Position numbers and translations under genes: made by a program. Below, piece by piece: positions 26,468 to 36,440 of a stretch of DNA of 64,000 bases. The notes beneath the pieces are model-generated. The model saw only the letters and a list, made by a program, of their open reading frames with translations, made no database searches and had not been told where the DNA came from. Within the stretch, counting starts at the first letter, position 1, and every line of letters starts with the position of its first letter. The DNA is from Pseudomonas putida. GTDB lineage: Bacteria; Pseudomonadota; Gammaproteobacteria; Pseudomonadales; Pseudomonadaceae. The stretch covers positions 98,872 through 162,871 of the forward strand of contig NZ_JANHLE010000012.1 of assembly GCF_028682475.1 (NCBI RefSeq), written 5' to 3'.

Positions 26468-28177
26468 ATGCTTGCAAACCCGACCCGACGCACCTTCGTC
26501 AAAGGCTTTGCCGCCGCCAGCACCCTGGCCGGCCTCGGCCTCTGGCGCCTGCCCGCCTTCGCTGCCGGCTCGCCCTTTGGCAATGAACTGAGCGGCCGTG
26601 ATTTCGAACTGTTCATCGGCCAGACCCCGGTCAACATCACCGGTCGCCCGCGCACGGCGCTGACCATCAACAACAGCCTGCCAGGCCCGGTGCTGCGCTG
26701 GCGCGAAGGCGACACTGTGACCCTGCGCGTACGCAATCGCCTGGACGAGCCGACCTCGCTGCACTGGCACGGCATCATCCTGCCGGCCAACATGGACGGT
26801 GTCCCGGGCCTGAGCTTTGCCGGTATCGAGCCCGGTGGCGATTACCTCTATCAGTTCACCCTGCAGCAGAGCGGCACCTACTGGTACCACAGCCATTCCG
26901 GCCTGCAGGAACAGGCCGGGGTATACGGCGCCATCGTCATCGAGCCCAAAGAACCCGAACCGCATCGCTACCAGCGCGACTATGTGCTGTTGCTCAGCGA
27001 CTGGAGTGACCAGTCACCCGACGCGCTGATGGCGACCCTGAAAAAACAGTCCGACGCCTTCAACTACCACAAGCGTACGGTCGGCGATTTCATCGATGAC
27101 GTGGCCCTGCACGGCTGGTCGAAGACCGTGGCCGAGCGCAAGGCCTGGGCCGAGATGCGCATGAGCCCGACCGACCTTGCCGATATCAGCGCAGCCACCT
27201 ACACCTACCTGCTCAATGGTCAGCCACCGGACGGCAACTTCACCTGCCTGTTCCAGCCGGGTGAAACCGTGCGCCTGCGCCTGATCAACGGCTCGGCGAT
27301 GAGCTATTTCGACTTCCGTATTCCGGGGTTGAAGCTGACGGTGATCGCCGCCGATGGCATGCCGGTGCAGCCGGTCAGTGTCGACGAACTGCGCATCGCC
27401 GTGGCCGAAACCTACGACGTGCTGGTGACGGTGGGCGACCTGCCTGCCTATACCCTGTATGCCCAGAGCATGGACCGCACCGGTTACGCTCGCGGCACCC
27501 TGGCGCGCAGTGCCGGGCTCAGTGCGCCGGTGCCGACCCCCGACCCGCGGCCGATCCTGACCATGGCCGACATGGGTCACGGTGGCATGGACGCCATGGC
27601 CGGCATGGATCACAGCCAGATGGGCGGCATGGACCACGCCAGCATGAGCGGCATGCAGAGCCACCCGGCCAGCGAAACCGGCAATCCGCTGGTCGACATG
27701 CAGACCATGAGCCCCAAAGCCAACCTTGCCGACCCGGGCATTGGCCTGCGCAACAACGGTCGGCGGGTACTGACCTACGCCGACCTGAAAAGCACCTTTG
27801 CCGACCCGGACGGCCGCGAGCCATCGCGCGAGATCGAGCTGCACCTGACCGGCCACATGGAGCGCTTCGCCTGGTCATTCAACGGCATCAAGTTTTCCGA
27901 CGCCGAGCCCCTGCGCCTGCGCTATGGCGAGCGCCTGCGCATCACTCTGGTCAACGACACCATGATGGCCCACCCGATTCACTTGCACGGCCTGTGGAGC
28001 GACCTGGAGGACGAACACGGGCGCTTCCAGGTGCGCAAGCACACCCTCGACATTCCGCCCGGCAGTCGCCGCAGCTACCGGGTCAGCGCCGACGCGCTGG
28101 GGCGCTGGGCCTACCACTGCCACCTGCTTTACCACATGGAGATGGGTATGTTCCGCGAGGTACGCGTCGATGAATGA
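26468..28177 (+). CDS. copA: Copper-resistance multicopper oxidase CopA
   Basis: A 569-residue periplasmic enzyme oxidising Cu(I) and binding copper. The start [14 protein letters not shown] is a twin-arginine signal, ending near AFA (about residue 32). Copper ligands are seen in LHWHG, WYHSHSG, HPIHLHG and [13 protein letters not shown] Met/His-rich stretch at about residues 362-395 (repeats of MDHSQM type) is typical of CopA. ATG 26468 is preferred over TTG 26456. Its last 8 bp overlap copB. Confidence 0.93.
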   Translation: MLANPTRRTFVKGFAAASTLAGLGLWRLPAFAAGSPFGNELSGRDFELFIGQTPVNITGRPRTALTINNSLPGPVLRWREGDTVTLRVRNRLDEPTSLHWHGIILPANMDGVPGLSFAGIEPGGDYLYQFTLQQSGTYWYHSHSGLQEQAGVYGAIVIEPKEPEPHRYQRDYVLLLSDWSDQSPDALMATLKKQSDAFNYHKRTVGDFIDDVALHGWSKTVAERKAWAEMRMSPTDLADISAATYTYLLNGQPPDGNFTCLFQPGETVRLRLINGSAMSYFDFRIPGLKLTVIAADGMPVQPVSVDELRIAVAETYDVLVTVGDLPAYTLYAQSMDRTGYARGTLARSAGLSAPVPTPDPRPILTMADMGHGGMDAMAGMDHSQMGGMDHASMSGMQSHPASETGNPLVDMQTMSPKANLADPGIGLRNNGRRVLTYADLKSTFADPDGREPSREIELHLTGHMERFAWSFNGIKFSDAEPLRLRYGERLRITLVNDTMMAHPIHLHGLWSDLEDEHGRFQVRKHTLDIPPGSRRSYRVSADALGRWAYHCHLLYHMEMGMFREVRVDE

Positions 28178-29096
28178 AGTACTCAACCGTCCCCTGCTGG
28201 GCAGTCTGGCGCTGCTCGCCTTACTGGCCAGTGAAGAAGTCCGGGCCCAAGGCATGGATCATGGCGCGATGAACCACGGTGCCATGAACCATGGCAGCAT
28301 GAACCACGGCAGCATGAGCCAACCACCCATGGACCATTCCGGCATGGACCACAGCGCCATGGGGCAAGGCCAGGCGCTGAGCGCACCGCGCACACCCTTG
28401 CGGCCGATCACCGACGCCGACCGTCGCGCCGCCTTCCCGCCCCTGCCCGGTCACCAGGTGCATGATCGCCAGGTCAACTGGGCAGTAATCGTCGAGCAGC
28501 TCGAGTACCAGAACTTCGAAAGCAGCAGCGCCCTGAACTGGAACGCCAACGCCTGGATCGGCGGCGATATCGACCGCCTCTGGCTGCGTACCGAAGGAGA
28601 GCGTGAACAAGGTGTGACCCACAAGGCCGAGCTGCAGGCGCTCTGGGGCCATGCCATCAGCCCCTGGTGGGAGCTGGTTGGCGGTCTGCGCCAGGACTTC
28701 AAGCCGGCCAGTGGCCAGACCTGGGCGGCCTTCGGCATCCAGGGCATGCCACTCTACGGCCTGGAACTGGAGGCCACTGCTTATGTGGGAGAGCGGCAAC
28801 AGACCGCGCTGCGCCTGGAGAGCAGTTACGCTATCCTGCTGACCAACCGCTGGATTCTCGAACCGTCCCTGGAAGCCAACTTCTATGGCCGTAACGATGC
28901 CAGCCGCGACCAGGGCAGTGGCCTGGCGGACAGTGAAATCGGTATGCGCCTGCGCTACGAGATCACCCGCGGCTTTGCCCCTTATCTGGGCGTCAGTTTC
29001 AACCGGAGCTACGGCAATGCCGCCGAACAGATCCGTGACGATAATGGCGATATCGGCCAGACCCGCCTGGTCGCCGGTGTGCGCCTGCGTTTCTAG
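28170..29096 (+). CDS. copB: Copper-resistance outer-membrane protein CopB
   Basis: A 308-residue exported protein. The signal peptide ends near VRAQG (about residue 27). A Met/His repeat (MNHGAM, MNHGSM, MDHSGM) follows at 28-65 and binds copper. The C-terminal 210 residues form an outer-membrane barrel ending in Phe. It overlaps copA and is followed by the DUF411 gene, forming a cop operon. Confidence 0.92.
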   Translation: MNEVLNRPLLGSLALLALLASEEVRAQGMDHGAMNHGAMNHGSMNHGSMSQPPMDHSGMDHSAMGQGQALSAPRTPLRPITDADRRAAFPPLPGHQVHDRQVNWAVIVEQLEYQNFESSSALNWNANAWIGGDIDRLWLRTEGEREQGVTHKAELQALWGHAISPWWELVGGLRQDFKPASGQTWAAFGIQGMPLYGLELEATAYVGERQQTALRLESSYAILLTNRWILEPSLEANFYGRNDASRDQGSGLADSEIGMRLRYEITRGFAPYLGVSFNRSYGNAAEQIRDDNGDIGQTRLVAGVRLRF

Positions 29097-29111
29097 TATT
29101 GGAGAAGCACC

Positions 29112-29540
29112 ATGTTGAGCAAAAAAATCGTCGCCTTCGGCCTGTTGGCCCTGAGCACCCTGGCCCAGGCCGGGCAGACTATCGATGTCTACCGCGACCC
29201 CAACTGCGGCTGCTGCAAGGAATGGATCAGTCACCTGCGTGATAGCGGTTTCACCGTCAACGATCATGTCGAGCCGAACATGAGCGCGGTCAAGCAGCGC
29301 CTGGGCGTGGCACCGCGTCTGGCCTCGTGCCACACCGGGGTGATTGACGGCAAGTTCGTCGAGGGCCATGTGCCGGCCGAGCAGGTCAAACTGCTGGCCA
29401 AGCGCTCCGACCTGCGCGGCCTGGCGGTACCGGGCATGCCGACGGGCTCGCCGGGCATGGAAATGGGTGACCACAAGGATGCCTACCAGGTGATCGGCCT
29501 GACCCGGGACGGTCGCGACGAAGTGGTCGCCAACTACTGA
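29112..29540 (+). CDS. DUF411 copper-binding periplasmic protein (CopG-like)
   Basis: A 142-residue exported protein. A signal peptide (about 1-20) is followed by VYRDPNCGCCKEWISHL, the DUF411 motif with CGCC and a third Cys in LASCHTG; these and Met residues near GMPTGSPGMEMGDH can bind Cu(I)/Cu(II). Often called CopG when next to copAB. It lies 15 bp after copB with GGAGAAG before the ATG. Confidence 0.88.
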   Translation: MLSKKIVAFGLLALSTLAQAGQTIDVYRDPNCGCCKEWISHLRDSGFTVNDHVEPNMSAVKQRLGVAPRLASCHTGVIDGKFVEGHVPAEQVKLLAKRSDLRGLAVPGMPTGSPGMEMGDHKDAYQVIGLTRDGRDEVVANY

Positions 29541-29550
29541 TCTGCGCTGA

Positions 29551-29985
29551 ATGTTGAGCGAGTGGGCGCTGTTTCTCAGCGCCTTTGGCGCGGCAACCCT
29601 GTTGCCGCTGCAATCGGAAGCCGTGCTGGTGGGTTTGCTGCTGCGCGAGCCTCAGGCTTTGTTCAGCCTGCTACTGATCGCCACCGCCGGTAATGTACTG
29701 GGCTCGATCGTCAACTGGCTGCTGGGCCGTGGCATCGAACATTTGCGTGACCGACGCTGGTTTCCCTTCAAGCAGGCACAACTGGACAAGGCGCAGCAAC
29801 GCTACCAGCGCTACGGCCAGTGGTCACTGCTACTGAGCTGGATGCCGGTGATCGGCGACCCGTTGACCCTGATCGCCGGGATCATGCGCGAACCCTTCTG
29901 GCGCTTCGTGGTGCTGGTGACGATTGCCAAGGCTGGGCGCTACGCCGTGCTGGCCTTGTTGACCCTGGGCTGGCTGGGGCGCTAG
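29551..29985 (+). CDS. YqaA-type (SNARE-associated family) inner-membrane protein
   Basis: A 144-residue membrane protein with about four hydrophobic segments. It begins 11 bp after the DUF411 gene, so it may be the last gene of the cop operon. GNVLGSIVNWLLGRG and SWMPVIGDPLTLIAGIMR are conserved in YqaA/DedA-related proteins. Role unknown, possibly membrane lipid or copper-related. Its stop overlaps the end of the convergent DinB gene. Confidence 0.75.
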   Translation: MLSEWALFLSAFGAATLLPLQSEAVLVGLLLREPQALFSLLLIATAGNVLGSIVNWLLGRGIEHLRDRRWFPFKQAQLDKAQQRYQRYGQWSLLLSWMPVIGDPLTLIAGIMREPFWRFVVLVTIAKAGRYAVLALLTLGWLGR

Positions 29986-30563
29986 CGCCCCCAGACCAGC
30001 GCTTCGCTCCAGCCCAGCTCGGCAAAGTCCTGGGCGCGCAGGTTTGCTTCGTCTTCGCAGAAAAATTCGTCCAGCTGTGGCGGTTTCACCGAGGTGTCAC
30101 TGAGCATGGCGTGTACCTGTCCACGGTGATGAATCTGATGCTCGAACAGGTGGGACAACAAGCGTAATCGTTGTTCTCGCTGGACCCAGTCCGGGCGCAC
30201 GATGCTCACGTAGCGCTGCAACTGGTCATCTTGCAGCTGGCTGCAGTAGGCAATCAGCCGGTGATCGGCCTGAGCCTGTTCTTCTCTGAGCGCTTCACAG
30301 TTGGAAAACGGCTCTTCAGGCGCGAAGAAACGCTCGCTGTCGGCCTCCGGCGCCTCGCCACGCTGTTCTGACTCCAAGGCGTTGAGGTAGAACCAGTCCA
30401 CCGTGAGGATGTGATTGAGGGTGGCCTTGATCGAGCCGAAAAAGCTGCAGCGCGGCGCCACGAACTCGTCCTCGCTCAGCTGCAGGCAGGCCTTGTAGAG
30501 CCTGTGGTTGGCCCACCCGTTGTGGTAGGCCATGGTCAGCAAATGGTGCGACAGCGGCTGCAT
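29982..30563 (-). CDS. DinB-family protein
   Basis: A 193-residue cytoplasmic four-helix protein. The ATG 30563 follows AAGGAGT and I prefer it over the 5' extension to 30713. The metal-binding His triad of DinB is placed in ILTVDWFY (His just before) and HLFEHQIHHRGQVHAML. Members include thiol transferases and S-transferases; the substrate is unknown. It lies just after zapE on the same strand, 11 bp apart. Confidence 0.78.
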   Translation of the reverse strand: MQPLSHHLLTMAYHNGWANHRLYKACLQLSEDEFVAPRCSFFGSIKATLNHILTVDWFYLNALESEQRGEAPEADSERFFAPEEPFSNCEALREEQAQADHRLIAYCSQLQDDQLQRYVSIVRPDWVQREQRLRLLSHLFEHQIHHRGQVHAMLSDTSVKPPQLDEFFCEDEANLRAQDFAELGWSEALVWGR

Positions 30564-30574
30564 GATCGACTCCT

Positions 30575-31693
30575 TCAACAGAAGCGTTGCAGTTGCATCT
30601 CCCGCAAACGGCTGAGGGTGCGCCGGAACGGGAATTCCAGATACCCTTGAGTGTAGAGCGCTTCGAGGGGGACCTCGGCTTCCAGGTACAGCGCGACCCG
30701 ACGGTCGTAACATTCATCGACCAACGCGATGAAGCGCCGCACGCTGTCATCATGCACCGATAACTGCGGCAACTCCCGGTCGCCGGCGAGTACGCGGCTG
30801 GCCGCATCTTCGGTGCCGCGGGCAATCTTCGCTGGCCGCTGGCGAGCGCCCAGGGCGGGTACATCGCCCAGCAGAATAGCGCTGAAACTGTCGCACAGCG
30901 CCATGAAATCCATGGCGGCCAAGGGTTGCTCGCACAGATCGGTGTAGCGGCACCAGATAACGGAGTCGCTACGCTGCACTACCTGTATCTGCCGCGAGCC
31001 CACCGGCAAGGGCTGGTCGCTGCACGGCTGTTCGCCACGCAGCTGGGCAAACACCCCGTCCAGGGCTTGGGGCTGGCCGGGCTCGCGCACCCAGTAACGC
31101 TGTTGCGCGGCGCCTGGATGCAGGCGGTGGTCCTGCTCACCGAGCACAGCCTGTACCTGCATGTGTTGCTCGATGGCGGTGATTGCCGGCAGAAAGCGTT
31201 CACGATTGAAACCATCGCAGTACAACTGGTCGGGCGGCTGGTTGGAGGTGGCGACAATCACCACTCCGGCCTCGAACAGCACCTGGAACAGACGCCCGAG
31301 AATGATTGCGTCGCCGATATCGTTGACGAACAACTCGTCGAAACACAGCACGCCAATCTCATCGGCCAGGGACCGGGCCAGGGCCTGCAAGGGGTCGGCG
31401 GTGCCATTGAGCTGGAACAGACGTTGATGCACCCAGCGCATGAAGTGGTGGAAATGCTGACGCCGGGCCGGCACCTGCAAACACTGGTGGAACTGGTCCA
31501 TCAACCAGGTCTTGCCACGCCCCACCGGGCCCCAGAGATAGACCCCCTGCGGTGTTTCGCCGCGCTGCAGGGCTTCGAAACAGCGTTGCAAAGCGCTGGC
31601 AGCCTGTAGCTGAGCCGGGTCGCTGACAAAGCCTTGAGCGTCGATAGCTTGCTGGTAGAGGGTCAAGGGGGACTGCTCGGTGAAACAGGACAT
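30575..31693 (-). CDS. zapE: ZapE/AFG1-like ATPase
   Basis: A 372-residue cytoplasmic P-loop ATPase. Walker A GPVGRGKT (about 53-60), Walker B LCFDELFVNDIGDA (about 114-127). In E. coli ZapE joins the Z-ring and helps division under low oxygen; the mitochondrial homologue works in protein quality control. The ATG 31693 has no strong ribosome site. It is shorter or similar in length to E. coli ZapE (375). Upstream lies a REP element. Confidence 0.82.
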   Translation of the reverse strand: MSCFTEQSPLTLYQQAIDAQGFVSDPAQLQAASALQRCFEALQRGETPQGVYLWGPVGRGKTWLMDQFHQCLQVPARRQHFHHFMRWVHQRLFQLNGTADPLQALARSLADEIGVLCFDELFVNDIGDAIILGRLFQVLFEAGVVIVATSNQPPDQLYCDGFNRERFLPAITAIEQHMQVQAVLGEQDHRLHPGAAQQRYWVREPGQPQALDGVFAQLRGEQPCSDQPLPVGSRQIQVVQRSDSVIWCRYTDLCEQPLAAMDFMALCDSFSAILLGDVPALGARQRPAKIARGTEDAASRVLAGDRELPQLSVHDDSVRRFIALVDECYDRRVALYLEAEVPLEALYTQGYLEFPFRRTLSRLREMQLQRFC

Positions 31694-31735
31694 GCGCGGC
31701 GTCCAACACAAAAAAGCGTCATTCTACGCGCTATT

Positions 31736-31760
31736 GTGGGAGCCGGCCTTGCCGGCGATG
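31736..31760 (+). repeat. REP element (single)
   Basis: GTGGGAGCCGGCCTTGCCGGCGATG-type REP arm between zapE and the sugar dehydrogenase gene. No partner in inverted orientation is close. Confidence 0.75.
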
Positions 31761-31774
31761 CAAACCACACAGAC

Positions 31775-32923
31775 CTACAGATCCAACCCCACCTTCAACA
31801 ACTTCCCATCACTCTCATCCGTCAGCAAATACAGATAACCATCCGGCCCCACCCGCACATCACGGATCCGCGCATTGAGCTCGCCCAGCAGGCGCTCTTC
31901 GTGGACAACCTTGTCGCCATTGAGCTGCAGGCGAATCAACTCCTGGCTTGCCAAGGCACCGATAAACACACTGTGTTCCCAGGGTTTGAAACGCGGATTG
32001 TCGTAAAAGGCCATGCCACTGATGGCCGGCGACTTTTCCCAGACATGGTGTGGATCGACCATGCCATCGACGTGCTCAGCTTTGGCCTCGGGAATCGGCA
32101 GCAATGAATAGTTGATGCCGTGGGTGGCGATCGGCCAACCGTAGTTCTTGCCAGGTTTGGGCAGGTTGATTTCGTCACCGCCGCGCGGGCCATGTTCATT
32201 GGTCCACAGTTCGCCGGTCCACGGGTTGAGCGCCGCGCCCTGCTGATTGCGGTGGCCAAACGACCAGATCTCGGGGCGGACATTGTCCTGGCCGACAAAA
32301 GGGTTGTCCTTGGGCACCGTGCCGTCCGGCAGGATGCGCACCACTTTGCCCTGTAGCTTGTCCAGGTCCTGGGCCGTCGGGCGCTGATTGTTCTCGCCCA
32401 GGGCAATGAACAGGTAGCCGTCACGATCGAACACCAGACGTGAACCAAAGTGCAGACCCGTCGACAGCTTGGGCTGCTGGCGGAAAATCACGTTGAAGTC
32501 TTCAAGCTTGGCCATGTCGGCAGACAAGCGCCCACGGCCCACGGCGGTACCGGCTTTACCGTCCTCGCCACCGCCCTGGGCAAAACTCAGGTACACCATG
32601 CGGTCCTGCTTGAAGGTCGGCGACAGGACGACATCGAGCAATCCACCCTGCCCCTGGGCCCACACCTCGGGCACGCCACCCAGCGGCGCACCGACCTTGC
32701 CCTCGGTACTGACGATACGCAGATTACCCGGGCGTTCGGTTACCAGTATGCCTTTGCCTTCAGGCAAAAAGGCCAACGCCCAGGGGTGGTCCAGGCCTTT
32801 GGCCAGGGTGCTGACCTTGACGCTGCCCTCTTCGCTCTTGAAGGTGCGCTCAGGCGCGGCATGGGCGAGCAGCGGCAACAGCATCGCCGTCAACAAAGTG
32901 GGAATCCAGGTGCGTACGGACAT
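31775..32923 (-). CDS. PQQ-dependent aldose sugar dehydrogenase (YliI/Asd-like)
   Basis: A 382-residue exported quinoprotein. The signal peptide ends at AHAAP (about residue 23). The beta-propeller shows LDHPWALAFLPEG, GQGGLLDV, SFGHRNQQGAA and NEHGPRGGDEIN, all typical of the soluble PQQ glucose/sorbosone dehydrogenase family; the last segment binds PQQ and Ca. ATG 32923 follows GGAAGGAA. It likely oxidises aldoses in the periplasm. Upstream is a small exported protein on the same strand. Confidence 0.85.
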   Translation of the reverse strand: MSVRTWIPTLLTAMLLPLLAHAAPERTFKSEEGSVKVSTLAKGLDHPWALAFLPEGKGILVTERPGNLRIVSTEGKVGAPLGGVPEVWAQGQGGLLDVVLSPTFKQDRMVYLSFAQGGGEDGKAGTAVGRGRLSADMAKLEDFNVIFRQQPKLSTGLHFGSRLVFDRDGYLFIALGENNQRPTAQDLDKLQGKVVRILPDGTVPKDNPFVGQDNVRPEIWSFGHRNQQGAALNPWTGELWTNEHGPRGGDEINLPKPGKNYGWPIATHGINYSLLPIPEAKAEHVDGMVDPHHVWEKSPAISGMAFYDNPRFKPWEHSVFIGALASQELIRLQLNGDKVVHEERLLGELNARIRDVRVGPDGYLYLLTDESDGKLLKVGLDL

Positions 32924-32942
32924 CAGCGTTTCCTTCCAGGGA

Positions 32943-33272
32943 TCAAGGCGTACGAGTCGACTCGCGAGGCGGCCGGACGGGTTCCAGGTGCGGGGTGGAC
33001 TGCTCGCGGCGCATGTTTTCGCCATTGCCGATGCCGCGGTTTTCCAGGGTTGGCTGGCGCGGGATGGGTTGGGTCGAAGGCCCCCGCACAGGTGGCGTGG
33101 CCTGCACGCTGCCCTGACGGCTGTTGGGGTTGGCGCGCATGACCGGGCTGTTGTAGGGGTTGTTCGGCGAGGCGGCCAACCGCAACGGCCCGTCAGCCTG
33201 CGCGGCCGGTAACGGCAGGCTGAACAGCAGCCCCAGGGACAAGCTTGCCAGACTCAACACAGATCTGTTCAC
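32943..33272 (-). CDS. Small exported proline/asparagine-rich protein
   Basis: A 109-residue protein starting at GTG 33272 with AGGAGG seven bases upstream. The signal peptide (hydrophobic 4-20) ends near AAQA. The mature part is low-complexity, rich in Pro, Asn, Arg (NPYNSPVMRANPNSRQ), and likely unstructured. No family recognised. It ends 19 bp before the sugar dehydrogenase and may share its transcript. Confidence 0.6.
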   Translation of the reverse strand: MNRSVLSLASLSLGLLFSLPLPAAQADGPLRLAASPNNPYNSPVMRANPNSRQGSVQATPPVRGPSTQPIPRQPTLENRGIGNGENMRREQSTPHLEPVRPPRESTRTP

Positions 33273-33383
33273 GACGACACCTCCTGCGCGAAACGACGCG
33301 CCCAAGCATTGGATAGCCTAAGGCGCGTCCGGTTCGCGAGGAAACCGCAATTTCTCCTACAGGTGATTCATTTTGTGTCCGGC

Positions 33384-34346
33384 TCAGTCGACCTTGTGCC
33401 GGGCGGCATACAGGCAGAGCATTTCCATGGCCAGGGTCGAGCCGGCCAGGGCGGTGATATCGGCGTGATCATAGGCCGGCGCGACTTCCACCAGGTCCAT
33501 GCCCACCAGGTTGATACCGCGCAGGCCACCGATGATCTCCAGCGCCTGCACCGTGGTCAGCCCGCCGCATACAGGGGTGCCGGTACCTGGTGCGTAAGCC
33601 GGGTCGAGGCAGTCGATATCGAAAGTCAGGTACACCGGATGGTCGCCGACCCGTTGACGAATGGCTTCGATGATCGCCTGGCAACCACGCTGGTGCACCT
33701 GACGCGCATCGAGTACGGCAAAGCCCTGGGTGTCGTCATTGGTGGTGCGCAAACCGATCTGCACCGAACGCGATGGATCCACCAGACCTTCGCGCGCGGC
33801 ATGCCAGAACATGGTGCCGTGGTCGACGCGCCCACCGCCCTCCTCGCACGGCCAGGTGTCGCTGTGGGCGTCGAAGTGGATCAGCGACAGCGGGCCATGT
33901 TTGCGTGCATGGGCCTTGAGCAGCGGATAGCTGATGAAGTGATCGCCGCCGAGGGTGAGCATGGCGCAACCGGCTTCAAGGATCTGTTCGGCATGGGCCT
34001 GGATGCTGTCCGGTATCGTCCGTGGACTGCCGTAGTCGAAGTTACAGTCGCCGTAGTCAATCACCGCCAGGTGATCGAACGGATCGAATTCCCATGGCCA
34101 GTGACGGGCCCAGGCCTGCTGCACGGAAGCACTGCGAATGGCGCGCGGACCGAAGCGTGCACCGGGGCGGTTGCTGGTGGCGGTGTCGAACGGCACGCCG
34201 CTGACCACTACATCAACGCCGCGCAGATCGCGGGTGTAACGCCGGCGGGAGAAGCTGGTGATCCCGGCAAAGGTGTTTTCGGCGACCGTGCCATACAGGC
34301 TGTCACGGGTCATTGCCTGGTCATTATCGGGGGCGAGATCGATCAT
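33384..34346 (-). CDS. Agmatinase/guanidinobutyrase-type ureohydrolase
   Basis: A 320-residue cytoplasmic manganese enzyme of the arginase family that removes urea from a guanidino compound. The metal ligands are in GGDHF, HFDAHSDTW and FDIDCLDPAYAPGTGTP. The sequence cannot distinguish agmatinase from guanidinobutyrase. Its upstream neighbour in the same operon is a polyamine-type binding protein, and a LysR is divergent. This is like the gbuA-gbuR arrangement of P. aeruginosa and suggests use of agmatine or 4-guanidinobutyrate. Confidence 0.88.
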   Translation of the reverse strand: MIDLAPDNDQAMTRDSLYGTVAENTFAGITSFSRRRYTRDLRGVDVVVSGVPFDTATSNRPGARFGPRAIRSASVQQAWARHWPWEFDPFDHLAVIDYGDCNFDYGSPRTIPDSIQAHAEQILEAGCAMLTLGGDHFISYPLLKAHARKHGPLSLIHFDAHSDTWPCEEGGGRVDHGTMFWHAAREGLVDPSRSVQIGLRTTNDDTQGFAVLDARQVHQRGCQAIIEAIRQRVGDHPVYLTFDIDCLDPAYAPGTGTPVCGGLTTVQALEIIGGLRGINLVGMDLVEVAPAYDHADITALAGSTLAMEMLCLYAARHKVD

Positions 34347-34367
34347 CGGGTTCCTGTTTTCGGGTTG

Positions 34368-35447
34368 TTATTGGCGGGTACGGAATGCGGTCCACAGGCG
34401 GGTGCGTTGGCGCATGTCGGCCAGGGCCATGCTACGGTCGGCAAACAACCGCGCGCGCACTGCGTCCGAGGGGTAAATATCCGGGTCGTTGCGCACCGCC
34501 TCATCCACCAGCGCCGTGGCCGCCTGGTTGGCGTTGGCGAAGAACAGCGTATTGGTCAGCGGTGCGACCGAATCGGGGCGCAGCATGAAGGCAATGAATG
34601 CACGGGCCGCTTCCGGGTGCGGCGCGTCCTTGGGGATGGCCAGGTTGTCCTGCCAGATCAGCGTGCCCTCACGGGGAATCCGGTACACCACCTGGTACGG
34701 CTTGCCGGCTTGACGGGCCTGCTCGGCGGCCATGGCGGCATCGCCGTTGTAGGTCAGCGCCAGGCAGACGCTGCCATTGGCCAGATCGTTGATCTGCCGG
34801 CCGTTGGCGACATAGCTGATCGACGACTGCAGTTGCTTGAGCAGCGCCTGGGCTGCGGCCAGATCGTCCTTGTTGCGGCTGTAGGGATCCTTGCCCAGGT
34901 AGTTCAGGGCCACGCCGATCACTTCCTGAGGCGAATCGGACATGGCGATCCCGCAATCCTTGAGCTTGCTGGCGTACTCGGGTTTGAACAGCAGGTCGAG
35001 GCTGTCCAGCGGCGCATCGCCGACCCGCTGGCGCACCGCCTCAAGATTCAACCCCAGGCCCAGCGTGCCCCAGGTGTAAGGCACCGCGTACTGGTTACCG
35101 GGGTCGACCTCGGCCAGCTTGGCCAGCAGGTCCTTGTCCAGGTTGCTGTAGCCGGGCATCGACTGCGCCTGCAGCGGTTGCAGCGCCCCCGCCGCCAAAG
35201 CCCGTGCCAGCAGGCTGGAGGATGGCACCACTACGTCATAGCCGCTGCCACCGGTGAGCAGTTTGGTTTCCAGCACTTCGGTAGTGTCGAAGGTGTCGTA
35301 GCGCACCTTGTAGCCGGTTTCCTTTTCGAAGCGCTGCAAGGTCTCTGGCGCCACATAGTCGGCCCAGCTGTAGAGGTTGAGGACTTTTTCTTCGGCCTGG
35401 ATCGGCAAAGCCAGCATCAAAGCGAACAACCACAGGTATCTACGCAT
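34368..35447 (-). CDS. Polyamine ABC transporter substrate-binding protein (PotF/SpuD-like)
   Basis: A 359-residue periplasmic protein. The signal peptide ends at PIQAEE (about residue 18). LNLYSWADYVAPETLQRFE and YDVVVPSSSLLA are the PotD/PotF motifs. The ATG 35447 follows AAAGG; GTG 35456 is an alternative. It precedes the ureohydrolase by 21 bp but no permease or ATPase is present, so it must work with an ABC transporter encoded elsewhere. Confidence 0.88.
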   Translation of the reverse strand: MRRYLWLFALMLALPIQAEEKVLNLYSWADYVAPETLQRFEKETGYKVRYDTFDTTEVLETKLLTGGSGYDVVVPSSSLLARALAAGALQPLQAQSMPGYSNLDKDLLAKLAEVDPGNQYAVPYTWGTLGLGLNLEAVRQRVGDAPLDSLDLLFKPEYASKLKDCGIAMSDSPQEVIGVALNYLGKDPYSRNKDDLAAAQALLKQLQSSISYVANGRQINDLANGSVCLALTYNGDAAMAAEQARQAGKPYQVVYRIPREGTLIWQDNLAIPKDAPHPEAARAFIAFMLRPDSVAPLTNTLFFANANQAATALVDEAVRNDPDIYPSDAVRARLFADRSMALADMRQRTRLWTAFRTRQ

Positions 35448-35548
35448 GTCGGGCACCTTTATTCAGTGGATACCGCCAGCATGCACGCCGGGTTACATTG
35501 CTAAAATGACAAGTTACTTAACCTGACATTCATCTGGAGCAATGTTTG

Positions 35549-36439
35549 ATGCTCGGACAACTGCACGACCTCGACCTGCACCTGCTGCGGCTGTTCGTCA
35601 CTGTAGTCGAGGCCGGCGGCTTCAGTGCCGCCCAGGGCGTGCTGGGCCTGAGCCAGCCGAGCATCAGCCAGCAGATGGCGCGCCTGGAGACGCGCCTTGG
35701 CTATCGCCTGTGCAGTCGCGGCAAAGGCGGTTTTGGCCTGACAGCCAAAGGTGAGGTGCTGCTCAAGGCGACACGGGAACTGCTGGTGCAGATCGAAGCC
35801 TTTCGCCATCAGGCCAATGGCGTCGCCGGGCGTTTACTCGGTGAGGTGCGCGTGGGCATTTCCGAAGCTCAGGACAGCAGCGTGACCCTGCGTCTGGCGC
35901 AAGCCATCGAGCGCTTTCGCCAACGTGACGAATCGGTACGCCTGGAACTGGTCAGCGCCATGCCGGCCGATCTTGAGCGCCTGCTGTTGCAGCAGCGTCT
36001 GGACCTGGCCATCGGTTACTTCTCCGGTAAACAGTCCGCCTTCGACTACACGCCATTGTTCGAAGAAACCCAGCGCCTGTACTGCGCCAGCCACCACCCG
36101 CTGGCCAGCCAGGCGCAAGTCAGCCTGGAGGTACTGCTGGAAGCCGACCAGGTCGAACATCCCTACAGTTTTCTGGAAAACCCTGACCCGCTCAGCGGCG
36201 GTCGCGCGTCGGCGCGCTCCGAGCAGGTCGAGGGCGCCCTGGCGTTTATTCTCTCCGGGCGCCACATCGGCTACCTGCCCTGCCACTTCGCCGCACCGTG
36301 GGTCGAGCGCGGCTTGTTGCACGGGCTCGACCCGGCACTCAACTTCCAGGTTCCCTTCGCCCTCGCCCGCCACCGCGCCCAGGTGCCCAGCGATGCCCAG
36401 CAAGCCTTCAACGCTGATCTGCTGAGTGCGTTCGCCTGA
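35549..36439 (+). CDS. LysR-family regulator of the ureohydrolase operon
   Basis: A 296-residue regulator. Residues 1-63 are the helix-turn-helix (LHLLRLFVTVVEAGGFSAAQ, LSQPSISQQMARLETRLGYRLC). ATG 35549 has GGAG nine bases upstream (a TTG at 35546 is next to it). It is divergent from the binding-protein/ureohydrolase operon. The 101-bp gap contains AAGTTACTTAACC, a small dyad that could be its site. Confidence 0.85.
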   Translation: MLGQLHDLDLHLLRLFVTVVEAGGFSAAQGVLGLSQPSISQQMARLETRLGYRLCSRGKGGFGLTAKGEVLLKATRELLVQIEAFRHQANGVAGRLLGEVRVGISEAQDSSVTLRLAQAIERFRQRDESVRLELVSAMPADLERLLLQQRLDLAIGYFSGKQSAFDYTPLFEETQRLYCASHHPLASQAQVSLEVLLEADQVEHPYSFLENPDPLSGGRASARSEQVEGALAFILSGRHIGYLPCHFAAPWVERGLLHGLDPALNFQVPFALARHRAQVPSDAQQAFNADLLSAFA

Positions 36440-36440
36440 C

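Noticed and set aside
33309..35504. A 731-codon plus-strand open frame opposite the ureohydrolase and binding-protein genes
   Set aside because: It is antisense to two well-recognised genes and is rich in His, Arg, Gln and Gly in the way of GC-rich shadow frames.
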